This document shows positions 13,513-21,469 of a stretch of 35,037 nucleotides of DNA, one piece after another. A program made the translations under genes and the position numbers. Origin of the DNA: a virus; the IMG/VR virus record IMGVR_UViG_3300036799_000111, positions 1-35,037 of that record; one strand, written 5' to 3'. Position 1 is the stretch's first letter; every line of letters starts with the position of its first letter. The notes below the pieces were generated by a model, which worked only from the letters and a program-made list of their open reading frames with translations, did no database searches and was not told where the DNA came from.

Positions 13513-13784
13513 GCGCCGGCGAGAGCGCCAGCTTTCTGTTCTACATCGACGGCGTGGTGGCCATGCGAGACAAGGTGACGGGCCTCGACGGGATCGACGA
13601 AATCTCGACGGTCCACTCCTGGCTGGTGGACCAGTGCGAGACGCACGGGCGCAAGTGGATGGTCGAAATCGTGTTCGCCGACGGCGAGCACGTGCGGTGG
13701 GGCACCGACCGGGACGGCATGGTCTGGCCGATTCAGGGCGGGCTCGAGCAGTTGGCCGAGATGCTGGCCCGGCGGTGGGGCTGA
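13509..13784 (+). CDS. Hypothetical protein, 91 aa
   Basis: ATGA overlap with the previous gene. Alpha/beta protein (ASFLFYIDGVVAMRDKVTGL, HSWLVDQCETHGRKWMVEIVFADGEHVRWGTD). No recognised domain. The shared MSAGE start with the upstream gene suggests a duplicated initiation segment rather than homologous proteins. Confidence 0.6.
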   Translation: MSAGESASFLFYIDGVVAMRDKVTGLDGIDEISTVHSWLVDQCETHGRKWMVEIVFADGEHVRWGTDRDGMVWPIQGGLEQLAEMLARRWG

Positions 13785-13891
13785 TGCGCCGCTGGACGGT
13801 GCCGCCGGTGGCCCGGGGCATCATTCTGGGTGTCGGGCTGGGGCTGGTGTGCTGGGGGCTCATCCTGGCGCTAGTCAAGCTGCTGTCCTGA
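13784..13891 (+). CDS. Small single-pass membrane protein, 35 aa
   Basis: ATG at 13784 overlaps the TGA of the upstream gene (TGATG). It consists of a short basic N-terminus (MRRWTVPPVAR) and one transmembrane helix (GIILGVGLGLVCWGLILALVKLL). The last codons and the stop lie in the first unit of a 33-bp tandem repeat. Confidence 0.6.
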   Translation: MRRWTVPPVARGIILGVGLGLVCWGLILALVKLLS

Positions 13892-13933
13892 GCGCGCTAT
13901 GCGCTAGTCAAGCTGCTGTCCTGAGCGCGCTAT
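13868..13933. repeat. 33-bp tandem repeat, two exact copies
   Basis: Units 13868-13900 and 13901-13933 are identical, each containing CTAGTCAAGCTGCTGTCC and the palindrome AGCGCGCT, followed by a partial third GCGCTA. The array starts inside the 35-aa gene, spans its stop and runs into repeat copy B, between convergent operons. Confidence 0.9.
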
Positions 13934-13975
13934 GCGCTACGGCCCGGCGATTGCGGGGCGCAGCGGGGACGCTAG
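13925..13975. repeat. Dispersed CTAG-hairpin repeat, copy B
   Basis: About 50 bp ending GCGGGGCGCAGCGGGGACGC-TAG. The final CTAG contains the stop codon (TAG, minus strand) of the holin candidate. TGCGC and GCGCA arms can pair. It is most similar to copy C at 24355-24405. It probably acts as the 3' end of the late operon (inference). Confidence 0.65.
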
Positions 13976-14190
13976 AACGGTCTGCGGGGCGGGCGCCGGA
14001 TCCGCTCTTCCAGCGCGGCGGCGAGCACGTCGAGGGGGGCGAGGCCGAGCAAGATCAGGCCGGTGGCGAGCTCGCCGGTGTGGGTGCCCGGGCTGGCGAC
14101 GGCGTCGAGGATCACGGCGATGCCAAGCAAGTTGAGGATCAGCCGCCTGGCTAGCTGACCGACGTGCTCTAGGTGACCGAAGCGGTCCAT
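13972..14190 (-). CDS. Holin candidate, 72 aa
   Basis: ATG 14190 to TAG 13972. Two hydrophobic segments (LILNLLGIAVILDAVA and LATGLILLGLAPLDVLAAAL) separated by a short polar loop, and a basic tail (EERIRRPPRRPF). Small two-helix membrane proteins directly after the endolysin are usually holins, which form the lesion that lets the endolysin reach the wall. It overlaps the endolysin end by 22 bases and is the last late gene. Confidence 0.7.
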   Translation of the reverse strand: MDRFGHLEHVGQLARRLILNLLGIAVILDAVASPGTHTGELATGLILLGLAPLDVLAAALEERIRRPPRRPF

Positions 14191-14978
14191 GCCGCGGCCC
14201 AGGTCTGCGGGCCGACCAGCCCGTCGACATCGAGGCCTTTCTCGGTCTGGAATTGCGCGGCGCAGGCTTCGGAGCTCGGACCGTACATGCCGTCGGCGAC
14301 GAGGGTCCAGCCGCGGGCCGCCATCTGTCGTTGCCAGGTGGCCACGTTCTCGCTGTCGGGCGGCCCGTAATAGCCGGAGTGGCAGTAGGCGTCGGGTGAG
14401 GGCTGGCCCAGGTAGTCGTTCGGGCCGTAGGGCCACGCCGGCGCCTGGCCGGCCGGGAGAGGCGGTGTCGGCGTGGGGGATGGCGCCGGGGTGGCGCCGC
14501 CGAAGGCCACGGCGAGAATGGGCTGGCGTCGATTCTTGCGCAGGTCGCCGGGGCAGCTGGTGTGCCCACCCCACGCAGAGCCGCCCATGCCATGCCAGGC
14601 GAACCCGTCGTCGCCGGGTGTTTCGGCGAGGAGGTTGGGCCAGCCATACGTTTGTGCGCCCCAGGCGTACAGGCGTGCCAGGGTGTCTTCCTGCTGCGGG
14701 GTGAGCGCCTCGTCGTGGTAGCCCTCGGTTTCGACCGAGTTGTAGGTGCTGTTGCCGTCGCTCTGCGCCCAGGCGCACACGTCGGCGTCGACGTACTGCT
14801 CGAGCGCCCCGGCCTTGGATACCCACCAGGTCGCCGAGGCGTCGGCGGCCGGGTTGTTAAACCAGCCGGCCAGCGAGTTGTTGCCCTCCTGGACGTGCAG
14901 CACCAGGCCGAGGTTGCCGGACATGCGGCCACCGTGATTGGCCACGGGTTTCCAGGCGGCGAACGGGCAGACCGTCAT
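14169..14978 (-). CDS. Endolysin: amidase plus peptidoglycan-binding domain, 269 aa
   Basis: Residues ~10-150 form an Amidase_2 type N-acetylmuramoyl-L-alanine amidase: GLVLHVQEG (H28 a zinc ligand), WWVSKAGALEQYVDADVCAWAQ, and FAWHGMGG...GGHTSCPGDL with the distal zinc His and Cys region. A proline-rich linker (APSPTPTPPLP) leads to a C-terminal PG_binding_1 domain (WQRQMAARGWTLVADGMYGP, FQTEKGLDVDGLVGPQTW). It would cleave host cell-wall peptide cross-bridges from the sugar backbone at lysis. No signal peptide was seen, so export depends on the holin. Confidence 0.9.
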   Translation of the reverse strand: MTVCPFAAWKPVANHGGRMSGNLGLVLHVQEGNNSLAGWFNNPAADASATWWVSKAGALEQYVDADVCAWAQSDGNSTYNSVETEGYHDEALTPQQEDTLARLYAWGAQTYGWPNLLAETPGDDGFAWHGMGGSAWGGHTSCPGDLRKNRRQPILAVAFGGATPAPSPTPTPPLPAGQAPAWPYGPNDYLGQPSPDAYCHSGYYGPPDSENVATWQRQMAARGWTLVADGMYGPSSEACAAQFQTEKGLDVDGLVGPQTWAAAWTASVT

Positions 14979-15091
14979 CGGCCGGGGTGCTCTTGCTCGG
15001 GCACGTCCGGCTCATCGGGGTGCTCGCCGGCGAACTCGGATCCGCCCTTGTCGTCGGGTTGGTCTGCGGGCTGGACAGGCGTGTCGCTCAT
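14975..15091 (-). CDS. Small acidic protein, 38 aa
   Basis: ATG 15091 preceded by a strong AAAAGGGGAA site at six bases, and ending with an ATGA overlap with the endolysin. The protein is Asp/Glu/Pro-rich and probably disordered (MSDTPVQPADQPDDKGG..., PDEPDVPEQEHPGR). The good ribosome site and coupling support a real gene, perhaps one that sets endolysin translation. Confidence 0.6.
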   Translation of the reverse strand: MSDTPVQPADQPDDKGGSEFAGEHPDEPDVPEQEHPGR

Positions 15092-15110
15092 GGGTGGTTC
15101 CCCTTTTCTG

Positions 15111-15980
15111 CTAGGTGCCGATGTCTTCGACGACGATAAACGCCGGGTTGGTGGCCGCGGCTATGGCGGTCACGGTGCCGGTGCCGGTCCACCGCTGCAC
15201 GTTGAGTTTGTAGGTGTGCGGGCCGGCCGCCGGCACGCCTTCCCATATGCACATGGCCGTCATCTCGCCGATGGTGCCGGCCCGCAGGATGGGGACGACG
15301 GCCTGCTGCAAAAACGTCGAGCCCTCGAAGAGGCGCAGCAGCGCGAGCACGTCCGTCGTCGTGGCCGACAGCACCCCGCAGAATGTGACCTTGACCCGGC
15401 GGGTACCGTCGGTGACGAACGCCGGCGCCGTAAACCAGTCGACGTTGGTGGTGGTGCCGGGCGAGCTCGCCGTCTGTTTCTGCTCGGCCAGCTTCCCCCG
15501 CGGGTAGCCGCCCAGCCCGCCGGGCCTGATGTCGGTGATATTGGCCGAGGGGATCGACGCGGATCCGCCGGCGACGAGGATGCGGGCCAGGGCCACGGTG
15601 CCCGCCGGCGTGGCCGGGATCGCCGGGCTGGTGGCCGCCACGCCGCTCACGTTGTCGAAGATGAAATCGTTGTTCGAGCCGCCGTCGATGTCGGCCGCCC
15701 GGGGCTGGCAGATGATGAGGTCGTAGCGGCTGTTCCCGGTGGGCGGGGCCGGGTCGAGCGTCACAGTCTCCACGGCGTCGGAGACGCACAGCACCGAGCC
15801 CGTGCTGTTCAGGGTGGGGACGGCCACCGAGCCCGGGGCGATACTCACGGTCATGCCCGAGCCGGGCGTGACCGCGCCGCCGCTCGACGCCGGCCTCGGC
15901 CACAGGGCGCCGAGCAGCCGCCGGTCGACCGAGGCCGCATAGTCGCCGGCCTGCTCCCACAGAGGCGTAAAGCGAGTCAT
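15111..15980 (-). CDS. Tail/baseplate protein, probable receptor-binding part, 289 aa
   Basis: Start at ATG 15980 (MTRFTPLWEQAGDYAASVDRRLLGALW). The N-terminal region with GMTVSIAPGSVAVPT, TVTLDPAPPTGNSRYDLIICQ, GTVALARILVAGGSASIP and ITDIRPGG is typical of actinophage minor tail proteins that sit after the Gp37-like hub protein. The C-terminal ~110 residues form a separate beta-rich domain (VKVTFCGVLSATTTDVLALLRLFEG) that may contact the host surface. It is the last tail gene before lysis. Confidence 0.7.
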   Translation of the reverse strand: MTRFTPLWEQAGDYAASVDRRLLGALWPRPASSGGAVTPGSGMTVSIAPGSVAVPTLNSTGSVLCVSDAVETVTLDPAPPTGNSRYDLIICQPRAADIDGGSNNDFIFDNVSGVAATSPAIPATPAGTVALARILVAGGSASIPSANITDIRPGGLGGYPRGKLAEQKQTASSPGTTTNVDWFTAPAFVTDGTRRVKVTFCGVLSATTTDVLALLRLFEGSTFLQQAVVPILRAGTIGEMTAMCIWEGVPAAGPHTYKLNVQRWTGTGTVTAIAAATNPAFIVVEDIGT

Positions 15981-15984
15981 GGTG

Positions 15985-17178
15985 TCATCTCCTGGCGAGG
16001 GCGTCGATCGAGCGGTCGGCGTGAGCAAACAGATCCGAGAACTTGGCGTCGGGACGGCCCACGGCCACGGCCACGTCCTCCTGGCCGTCGTCGCCAATAT
16101 CCCACGTCAAGCCGATCACCCGAACAAACGAGTTGACATTGAGCCGACCGGCCTTGATGACCAGCGGCACCACGTCACACATGTTCGGCGAGCCGAGTTG
16201 GTAGGCGCCGGCGGTGAGGCCGAGGGTGTAGGCGGGCAGCAGCACGCCGTAGAGCTTGAGGTCGCCGGCGGCCTTCTCGTCGAGGGTGGCCTGGATCGTG
16301 ACGTCGGAGGCGTTGTCGGTGGACATCCACAATCCCTGCGGGTCGGTCGTGACGTTGTTGGCGGCGGGCGAATATCGCTCCGAGAACAACTGCGGCGCCG
16401 TCGGCACCGACGAGGCCTTGTTGCCGAGGATCCGCCAGTAGTTTCCGTAGCTGCCAGAGTCGACCGTGCGGGTGAGCGTCGATACGGTCGAGCCCCACAC
16501 CAGCGCCATATCGGCCCGCTCGACGCCCTGCGCCGGGTAGTACACGTTGAGCAGGTCCTCGGCGTGGTCCTGGCCGAGCGGGGTCAGGTCGTAGTCGTAG
16601 CCGCCGGCCACGTTGGCCAGGTCGTCGAAGGCCTGGCCGATCTCTTGGGAGGCCTCGTAGGTTCGGTCGCGCAGCACACCGGACGGGCTGCGGGCCGAGC
16701 CGTCGGGGTGGGCCTGGTGGATCACGAGCGGCAGCCAGGAGGCCGGGTAGAAGCTGGCGCCGGCGGAGGCGTGGGCGTGCATGGCGTCGTAGATCAGGTC
16801 GGCCACGATGAAGTCCTGGTCCCGGTGGGCCACCACATAGCTGACCGTCAGGTAGCGGCGTTTCAGGAGAGCCAGGTAGTCGTGGGCGGTGAAGGTGACG
16901 GTGGCCGTGTTCTCGTCGATCTGATCCTGCGATTGCGTGATCGGCCCGCGGAACATGGCCACGTTGTCGCGCCAGGCGATGACCTCGTGGGCGAGCTCGG
17001 TGACCAGCGCCGCGTTCGGCGAGTAGCCGTCGAGCGTGAACACGAACTGCGCCGGCTGATTCCAGAGTCGGTCGAGGCGGCGGCCGCGGGCGTCGGTGAG
17101 CTCGGCGATGATCGTGGCCCGGTAGTCGGTCGCGAAGGCGTAGGGCCGTCGGTGCAAGGTCACACGCCAGACGGTCAT
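15985..17178 (-). CDS. Minor tail protein, baseplate hub-like (Gp37-like), 397 aa
   Basis: ATG 17178 overlaps the upstream TGA. The sequence pattern (MTVWRVTLHRRPYAF, FVFTLDGYSP, AHEVIAWRDNVAMFRGPITQS, TVTFTAHDYLALLKRRYL, DLIYDA) matches actinophage Gp37-like tail proteins, related to the hub that lies at the tail tip. The late part carries strong beta structure (TLGLTAGAYQLGSPNMCDVVPLVIKAGRLNVN) as in those proteins. Order after the Dit-like protein supports this. Confidence 0.75.
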   Translation of the reverse strand: MTVWRVTLHRRPYAFATDYRATIIAELTDARGRRLDRLWNQPAQFVFTLDGYSPNAALVTELAHEVIAWRDNVAMFRGPITQSQDQIDENTATVTFTAHDYLALLKRRYLTVSYVVAHRDQDFIVADLIYDAMHAHASAGASFYPASWLPLVIHQAHPDGSARSPSGVLRDRTYEASQEIGQAFDDLANVAGGYDYDLTPLGQDHAEDLLNVYYPAQGVERADMALVWGSTVSTLTRTVDSGSYGNYWRILGNKASSVPTAPQLFSERYSPAANNVTTDPQGLWMSTDNASDVTIQATLDEKAAGDLKLYGVLLPAYTLGLTAGAYQLGSPNMCDVVPLVIKAGRLNVNSFVRVIGLTWDIGDDGQEDVAVAVGRPDAKFSDLFAHADRSIDALARR

Positions 17179-18068
17179 GTGAGATAGCGGTCCTGCCAGG
17201 TGGCGGTGGCCTGCGTGAGGCTGCTGGTCGTCGAGCCCTGCAACGTCATCGAGTACCACTGCGGGTCCGGGTCGAGGACCGGCCACACGGTGTTGATCCA
17301 GTCGATACTCGTGATCACGCTGCGGGCCGGGTCCGAGTTATAAAGCGCCGTCTTGTTGAGGGTGTCGATGTCGAGCCAGTCACCCGAGTCGACGATCAGC
17401 CCGTCGAAGAAAACGATGCTCTCCACGGGCCCGGCACCGGGGCGGAAACTCACGACCGGATTCTCGATCGGCCCGTAGATGCGCAGCGCCGGCGTCACGG
17501 GCAGATCGCCGAGGGAGCGAACCACGCCGGCCACCGGCGCCGTCCCGCCCGCCGGATAGATGCGGTCGGGGGCCAGGTCGTAGGTCCGCCCGGCCACCGT
17601 CGACGAGCCGGTCCAGGCGATCGCCACGCGCACGGTCGGGTCCTTGGCGGCCGGGTCGGCGGCCACCCACTGCAACTGAATGTCGCGCTGGTAGGGGCCC
17701 TGCACCGCCCACGTGTAGCCGGCGGCCCGCAGAGGCCCCAAGACCCGCTCAGGCGCCCCGGGCCGGTCGAGCACGTAATGCAATAGCGGCCGGACGCTGG
17801 CGACCATATAGGGGGCGAACGAGGCGGCCACGTCGTCGACCTGGGCGCCGGCGCCTTCGAGCGCGGTGACGTTCGCCGTCACCCCCCGCGACCCCATGAA
17901 CTGCGTCCGGTCGATCGAGCCGTCGGCGCCGGGCCGGTCGTTGGCCACGGCGCGCACGGTCGGGAAACCGAGGTCGAGCGACGTGCAAAACCAGCCGCCG
18001 GCCCGGTCCTCTAGCTGGATGGTCTGCCCGTTGAGCTCGAGCCAGGCCTGGCGGACACAGCCGGCCAT
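17175..18068 (-). CDS. Distal tail (Dit)-like minor tail protein, 297 aa
   Basis: ATG 18068 overlaps the tape-measure TGA (TGATG); a GTG at 18071 is an alternative. It has an N-terminal beta domain (QAWLELNGQTIQLEDRAGGWFCTSLDLGFPTVRAV, DRTQFMGSRGVTANVTALEG) and a C-terminal domain with PALRIYGPIENPVVSF and VFFDGLIVDSGDWLDIDTLNKT, the usual two-part plan of siphovirus distal tail proteins. It follows the tape measure, as expected. Confidence 0.75.
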   Translation of the reverse strand: MAGCVRQAWLELNGQTIQLEDRAGGWFCTSLDLGFPTVRAVANDRPGADGSIDRTQFMGSRGVTANVTALEGAGAQVDDVAASFAPYMVASVRPLLHYVLDRPGAPERVLGPLRAAGYTWAVQGPYQRDIQLQWVAADPAAKDPTVRVAIAWTGSSTVAGRTYDLAPDRIYPAGGTAPVAGVVRSLGDLPVTPALRIYGPIENPVVSFRPGAGPVESIVFFDGLIVDSGDWLDIDTLNKTALYNSDPARSVITSIDWINTVWPVLDPDPQWYSMTLQGSTTSSLTQATATWQDRYLT

Positions 18069-20065
18069 CACACCCTCGCGGTCTGCACGGCCCAGGCCGC
18101 CTTGCGCATGAGCAGCTCGACGTCGACCTCGCTCGAAAAGTGGGCGTCGTTTATGACCATCGCCGGGCCGCCGGCGCCGGTCGGGGCGGGGGACACGACC
18201 TCGCCGGCGTGGGCGTAGATCAGCCCGTCGCTGGTGATGAGCCCGCCGGCGGCCAGGTGCGGGATGGTCGGTATGTCGGGCACGCCGAGCGTGAAGCCGC
18301 CGAAGTGGACCGGCCCGGCGTGGAAGCCGGGGATCTTGAACTGCAGCCCATTCCAGACTCGGATGATGGCGTTAATAGCCTCAATAAAAGCGTTGGCGAT
18401 CCCGTCGAACATATGTGTTGCCAGGCTGGCGATCCGGCCGGGTATGCCCGTGAAAAAGCTGATGAGGTCGTTCCACCGGGCCACGATCCAGTTCTTGACC
18501 GTGGTGAACCCGTCCTTGACCTTGTCCCAGTTCTTGACGATGGCCAGCACGGCGATGCCGATCGGCCCGGTCAGGATGGCCAGCAGCAGCGGCCAGTTGG
18601 TCTTGATCCAGTTGAAGACCGATTTGAGGGCGTTCCATATGGTGTTCCAATGGCGCACGATTAGCAGCACGGCCAGGCCGATCGGCCCGGTCAGGATGGC
18701 GAGCAGCAAAGGCCAATTCGTCTTGATCCAGTTGAAAACCGCCATCGTGGCGGCCTTGATGGCGGTCCAGATCGTGGTCCAGTTGCGGTAAATGACATAG
18801 CCGATGGCCACCAGCGCGGCGACGGCCAGGACGATGAGCCCGATGGTGGCGATCAGGGGCAGGGATGCCGCGTCGGCCGCGGCGGCGGCGCCGGCCTCGG
18901 CCTCCATCGCGGTGGTCTCGGCGCCGGCGGCTGCGGTGGCGGCCAGCTGGGCGGCTTCGGCGGCCTTCTGGGCCTCGCCGAACTTGCGCACAATCCCCGA
19001 CGTGGCGTCGATCACCCCCCCGACCACGGTGGTGACGGCGCCGGCGGCGGTGATCGCCGGCCCGTATTTCTGGCCGAACGACGCGGCCGCGTCCTCGACC
19101 TTGGCCTTGATGGCGTCCATCTTCCCGGTGAAGGTGTCGGCGGCGGCGGCGCCCTGGCCTTTGAGTTTGGCGGCGAGCTCGTCGACGGCCTGGCCGTGGC
19201 CCTTGGTGGCACCCTGCGCCGCCTGCTGCGCCGCGGTCAGTTTCTGGTGCGCTTCGACCGCGGCCGCCGTGGCGTCGCGGACCTTCTGCTGGGCGTCCCG
19301 CAGCCGGATGGCCTCGGCCGTCGTCAGCTTCTTCTTGCCGGCGTCCAGGAGCTCGATGTCGGCCAGGTGCCGCTTGGCCGAGGCCAGCGCTCTGTCGGCC
19401 CGCTCGGCCTGGCCGGTCGCCGTGGTGACAGCCTTCTGCGTGTTGCCCGTCTTGGTGACGGTGATCCCGAACTCTTTCAACAGCTTGGCGTTGCCGTTGT
19501 ACACCTTGCCGAGCTGCGTGGCCGCCTCGGACAGCCCCTCGTGTTTGGCGGCCGCCAGGTCGGTGGCGGTGCTGAGCATCTGCAGCGCCTTGGCCGGATC
19601 GCCGGTCGCCTGGGTCAAGACGCGCAGCGCGTCCTGGGTCTGGTTGGCGGTGTCGCCGAAATGCTCCTGGTGCTTGATGGCTTTCTCGACCTGATCGCCG
19701 TAGTCCTCGTAGGACTTGCCGGTGGCCTCGATGGCAGCCTGCAGCTGGCCGTGGGCGGCCTGGTCTTTCGATCCGAGCGCCGCGAAGCCGACGCCGGCGC
19801 CGGCGACCACCCCGCCGAGGCCCATCATGGTCTGGCCCACAGATTTGGCCCGGCCGGCCATGCCCATCAGCTGCTCGTCGACCGAGGCGATCGCCTCGCC
19901 GAACGGGCCCAGCACGCCGGTGCGGTTGAGCAGCCCCAGCGTCGAGGCGAACGCCCCGTTTATGCGCGACGACGCCGACTGGGCGGTCTTGCCCGCCGCG
20001 GCCGCCGAGTTGGCGAAACCCTTGAGGTCGCCGAGAACGCGGACGACGATCGACGGGCCGGGCAT
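18068..20065 (-). CDS. Tape measure protein, 665 aa
   Basis: Longest structural gene, directly after the tail chaperone genes. It begins MPGPSIVVRVLGDLKGFANS and has a long coiled-coil region, membrane-like segments (ATIGLIVLAVAALVAIGYVIYRNWTTIW) and two copies of a 40-residue Trp-rich repeat (FNWIKTNWPLLLAILTGPIG). It ends with GGLITSDGLIYAHAGEVVSP, a common C-terminal motif of these proteins. It sets tail length (665 aa suggests roughly 100 nm by the usual rule, inferred) and is ejected with DNA. No lysozyme or peptidase domain was seen. Confidence 0.92.
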   Translation of the reverse strand: MPGPSIVVRVLGDLKGFANSAAAAGKTAQSASSRINGAFASTLGLLNRTGVLGPFGEAIASVDEQLMGMAGRAKSVGQTMMGLGGVVAGAGVGFAALGSKDQAAHGQLQAAIEATGKSYEDYGDQVEKAIKHQEHFGDTANQTQDALRVLTQATGDPAKALQMLSTATDLAAAKHEGLSEAATQLGKVYNGNAKLLKEFGITVTKTGNTQKAVTTATGQAERADRALASAKRHLADIELLDAGKKKLTTAEAIRLRDAQQKVRDATAAAVEAHQKLTAAQQAAQGATKGHGQAVDELAAKLKGQGAAAADTFTGKMDAIKAKVEDAAASFGQKYGPAITAAGAVTTVVGGVIDATSGIVRKFGEAQKAAEAAQLAATAAAGAETTAMEAEAGAAAAADAASLPLIATIGLIVLAVAALVAIGYVIYRNWTTIWTAIKAATMAVFNWIKTNWPLLLAILTGPIGLAVLLIVRHWNTIWNALKSVFNWIKTNWPLLLAILTGPIGIAVLAIVKNWDKVKDGFTTVKNWIVARWNDLISFFTGIPGRIASLATHMFDGIANAFIEAINAIIRVWNGLQFKIPGFHAGPVHFGGFTLGVPDIPTIPHLAAGGLITSDGLIYAHAGEVVSPAPTGAGGPAMVINDAHFSSEVDVELLMRKAAWAVQTARV
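18540..18740. repeat. 120-bp period direct repeat in tape measure gene
   Basis: Two diverged copies of an ~80-bp block containing GCCGATCGGCCCGGTCAGGA begin near 18540 and 18660. They encode the NWIKTNWPLLLAILTGPIG repeats. Confidence 0.75.
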
Positions 20066-20213
20066 TACCGCTTCTTCTTCGAGGCTGTCTCGATGGCGCG
20101 GGCCTCGTTCACCATGTAGCGCACAAACGCCACGTAGGCCGCGTCGTCGAGGTCGTCAACCTGGCTCGGTGTCATACGCCAGTACCGGCAGAAGGCGGCG
20201 AGGTTCTCTAACC
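20065..20213 (-). CDS. Tail assembly chaperone, downstream frame (T)
   Basis: Open in the -1 frame relative to the upstream gene and ending TAATG at the tape measure start. The text GLENLAAFCRYWRMTPSQVDDLDDAAYVAFVRYMVNEARAIE is typical of the T extension made by ribosomal frameshift. On its own it would have only a weak ATG start (20175, 36 aa). It is therefore best read as the end of a G-T fusion. Confidence 0.6.
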
Positions 20214-20537
20214 CTCGCCGGGCGTAGGGTCCAGCTGGCGGGTGACGAAATCGAGCTCGACGGTGCCGGCCTGCTCCCACAGGGCGCCGGCGTCAGGCAG
20301 GTGGCCGAGGCGTGCCGCCCGGCGGTGCAGTTCGGCGAAGGCCATGACCTGGAAGCGCAGGGCGTCGTCGTCGTCGTCTTGCAGCAGATCGGTGAGGGTG
20401 CGCCCGGTGGCTTTCTTCAAACTGCGGATGCCCTCGGCGCTGAGGCGCAGCGGATGGTCGTCGCCGACCTCGATGGGGTCGAGCTCGGGGGTTCGGCTGG
20501 CCGGGGTTCGGCTGGCAGGCCTCTTGCGTTCAGTCAT
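20208..20537 (-). CDS. Tail assembly chaperone, upstream frame (G), 109 aa
   Basis: ATG 20537 (MTERKRPASRTPASRTP), 8-base overlap with the gene before. After a short repeated ASRTP tail it has EVGDDHPLRLSAEGIRSLKKATGRTLTDLLQDDDDDALRFQVMAFAELHRRA, the pattern of siphovirus G proteins that hold the tape measure during tail building. It ends in GAG-GGT-TAG, where a one-base backward slip (GGT to GGG) would enter the T frame. This is a candidate site, not a classical heptamer. Confidence 0.65.
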   Translation of the reverse strand: MTERKRPASRTPASRTPELDPIEVGDDHPLRLSAEGIRSLKKATGRTLTDLLQDDDDDALRFQVMAFAELHRRAARLGHLPDAGALWEQAGTVELDFVTRQLDPTPGEG

Positions 20538-20994
20538 GCACGGCACCTCCGTCCGCGGTCGTGTTCGTCCAGATGCCCGCCGTGCCGAACAGCTTTTCCA
20601 GCGCCTGCGAATACTCGGTGGCGGCCCGGCCGGCGTCCCCGCGGGCGGCCGGGAACAGGTAGCGGCCGCCGGGCACGAACTCACGCGACGACTCGGACGG
20701 GTTGTGGCGGGTGCCGCCGAACTCGACCCACCCGGCGTAGGGCACGGTCGGACGGCCCATCCGCACCGCGCCGCCGGTCTTGGTGCCCGAGGCCCGCACC
20801 GTCATGGCCAGGGCGCCGGTAGCGCGCGGCCCTTTCGGCAAGGCGGCCCGGGTGGCGGGCACGACGGGCTGCACGGCCGCATACCCGGCCCGTTTCATGG
20901 CGTTGAACAGCGGGCCGTTGACGTCCCGGCCCAGCCGGTCCAGGTCGCGGCGCAGCGCCTTGGCGCCCACGATGGCGACAACCGGCTGCGCCAC
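20530..20994 (-). CDS. HK97 gp10-like tail completion protein, 154 aa
   Basis: Pattern of the HK97 gp10 family: GAKALRRDLDRLGRDVNGPLFNAMKRAGYAAVQPVV, followed by RATGALAMTVRASGTKTGGAVRMGRPTVPYAGWVEFGG and GRYLFPAARG. These proteins cap or join the tail end at the neck. It lies after the major tail gene instead of before it, a small reordering from the usual module. Confidence 0.75.
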   Translation of the reverse strand: MAQPVVAIVGAKALRRDLDRLGRDVNGPLFNAMKRAGYAAVQPVVPATRAALPKGPRATGALAMTVRASGTKTGGAVRMGRPTVPYAGWVEFGGTRHNPSESSREFVPGGRYLFPAARGDAGRAATEYSQALEKLFGTAGIWTNTTADGGAVHD

Positions 20995-21456
20995 TCAGCC
21001 GGCCCCGGTGTTGCGCTCCGGCGGGCCGGTCATAATCCAGTCGATGTCGACCTCGGAGGCGGCGCCGGCGTCACCGCCGAACACGGTGTAGGGCTGGGGG
21101 ATCGCCGACCCCTCGAAACTGGGGTTGGTCACCCCGATCGCCCGCGACGAGTAGGGCCGCACCTTGAAGTCGACCGGCGTCCCGGTGGCCTGGTACTCGG
21201 TGAGCGCCTGGTTGAGCGTGTCGTCGGTGGCGCCCACGTCGAAGGCCTGCACGAACTTGGCTTTGAAATGCCACTTGACCGGGCCGGGATAGTCCGTCAC
21301 CCCGCAGAAGGTGGTGACCTCGATGGGCTTGTTCTCGGGCTCGATGCTCACGTTCTCGGCCAGGCAGCGCAGGTTGGCGCCGCCGACCTCGACGTAGGTG
21401 TCGGTCATCATCACCGCCGTGGCCACCGGCGGGGTCGGGTCGGTTCCTATCGACAT
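20995..21456 (-). CDS. Major tail protein, 153 aa
   Basis: Short beta-rich protein: DTYVEVGGANLRCLAENVSIEPENKPIEVTTFCG, GPVKWHFKAKFVQAFD and a final SEVDIDWIMTGPPER. The PVKWHFKAKF strand and the defined N-terminal LRCLAENVSIE pattern fit actinophage major tail tube proteins. The place before the chaperones and tape measure supports it. Confidence 0.75.
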   Translation of the reverse strand: MSIGTDPTPPVATAVMMTDTYVEVGGANLRCLAENVSIEPENKPIEVTTFCGVTDYPGPVKWHFKAKFVQAFDVGATDDTLNQALTEYQATGTPVDFKVRPYSSRAIGVTNPSFEGSAIPQPYTVFGGDAGAASEVDIDWIMTGPPERNTGAG

Positions 21457-21469
21457 TCGTGTCCTCCAT

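Noticed and set aside
14562-17187. Long plus-strand frames (524 and 402 aa) across the tail genes
   Set aside because: They cross several real minus-strand genes with coupled starts and known tail patterns, so they are antisense shadows.
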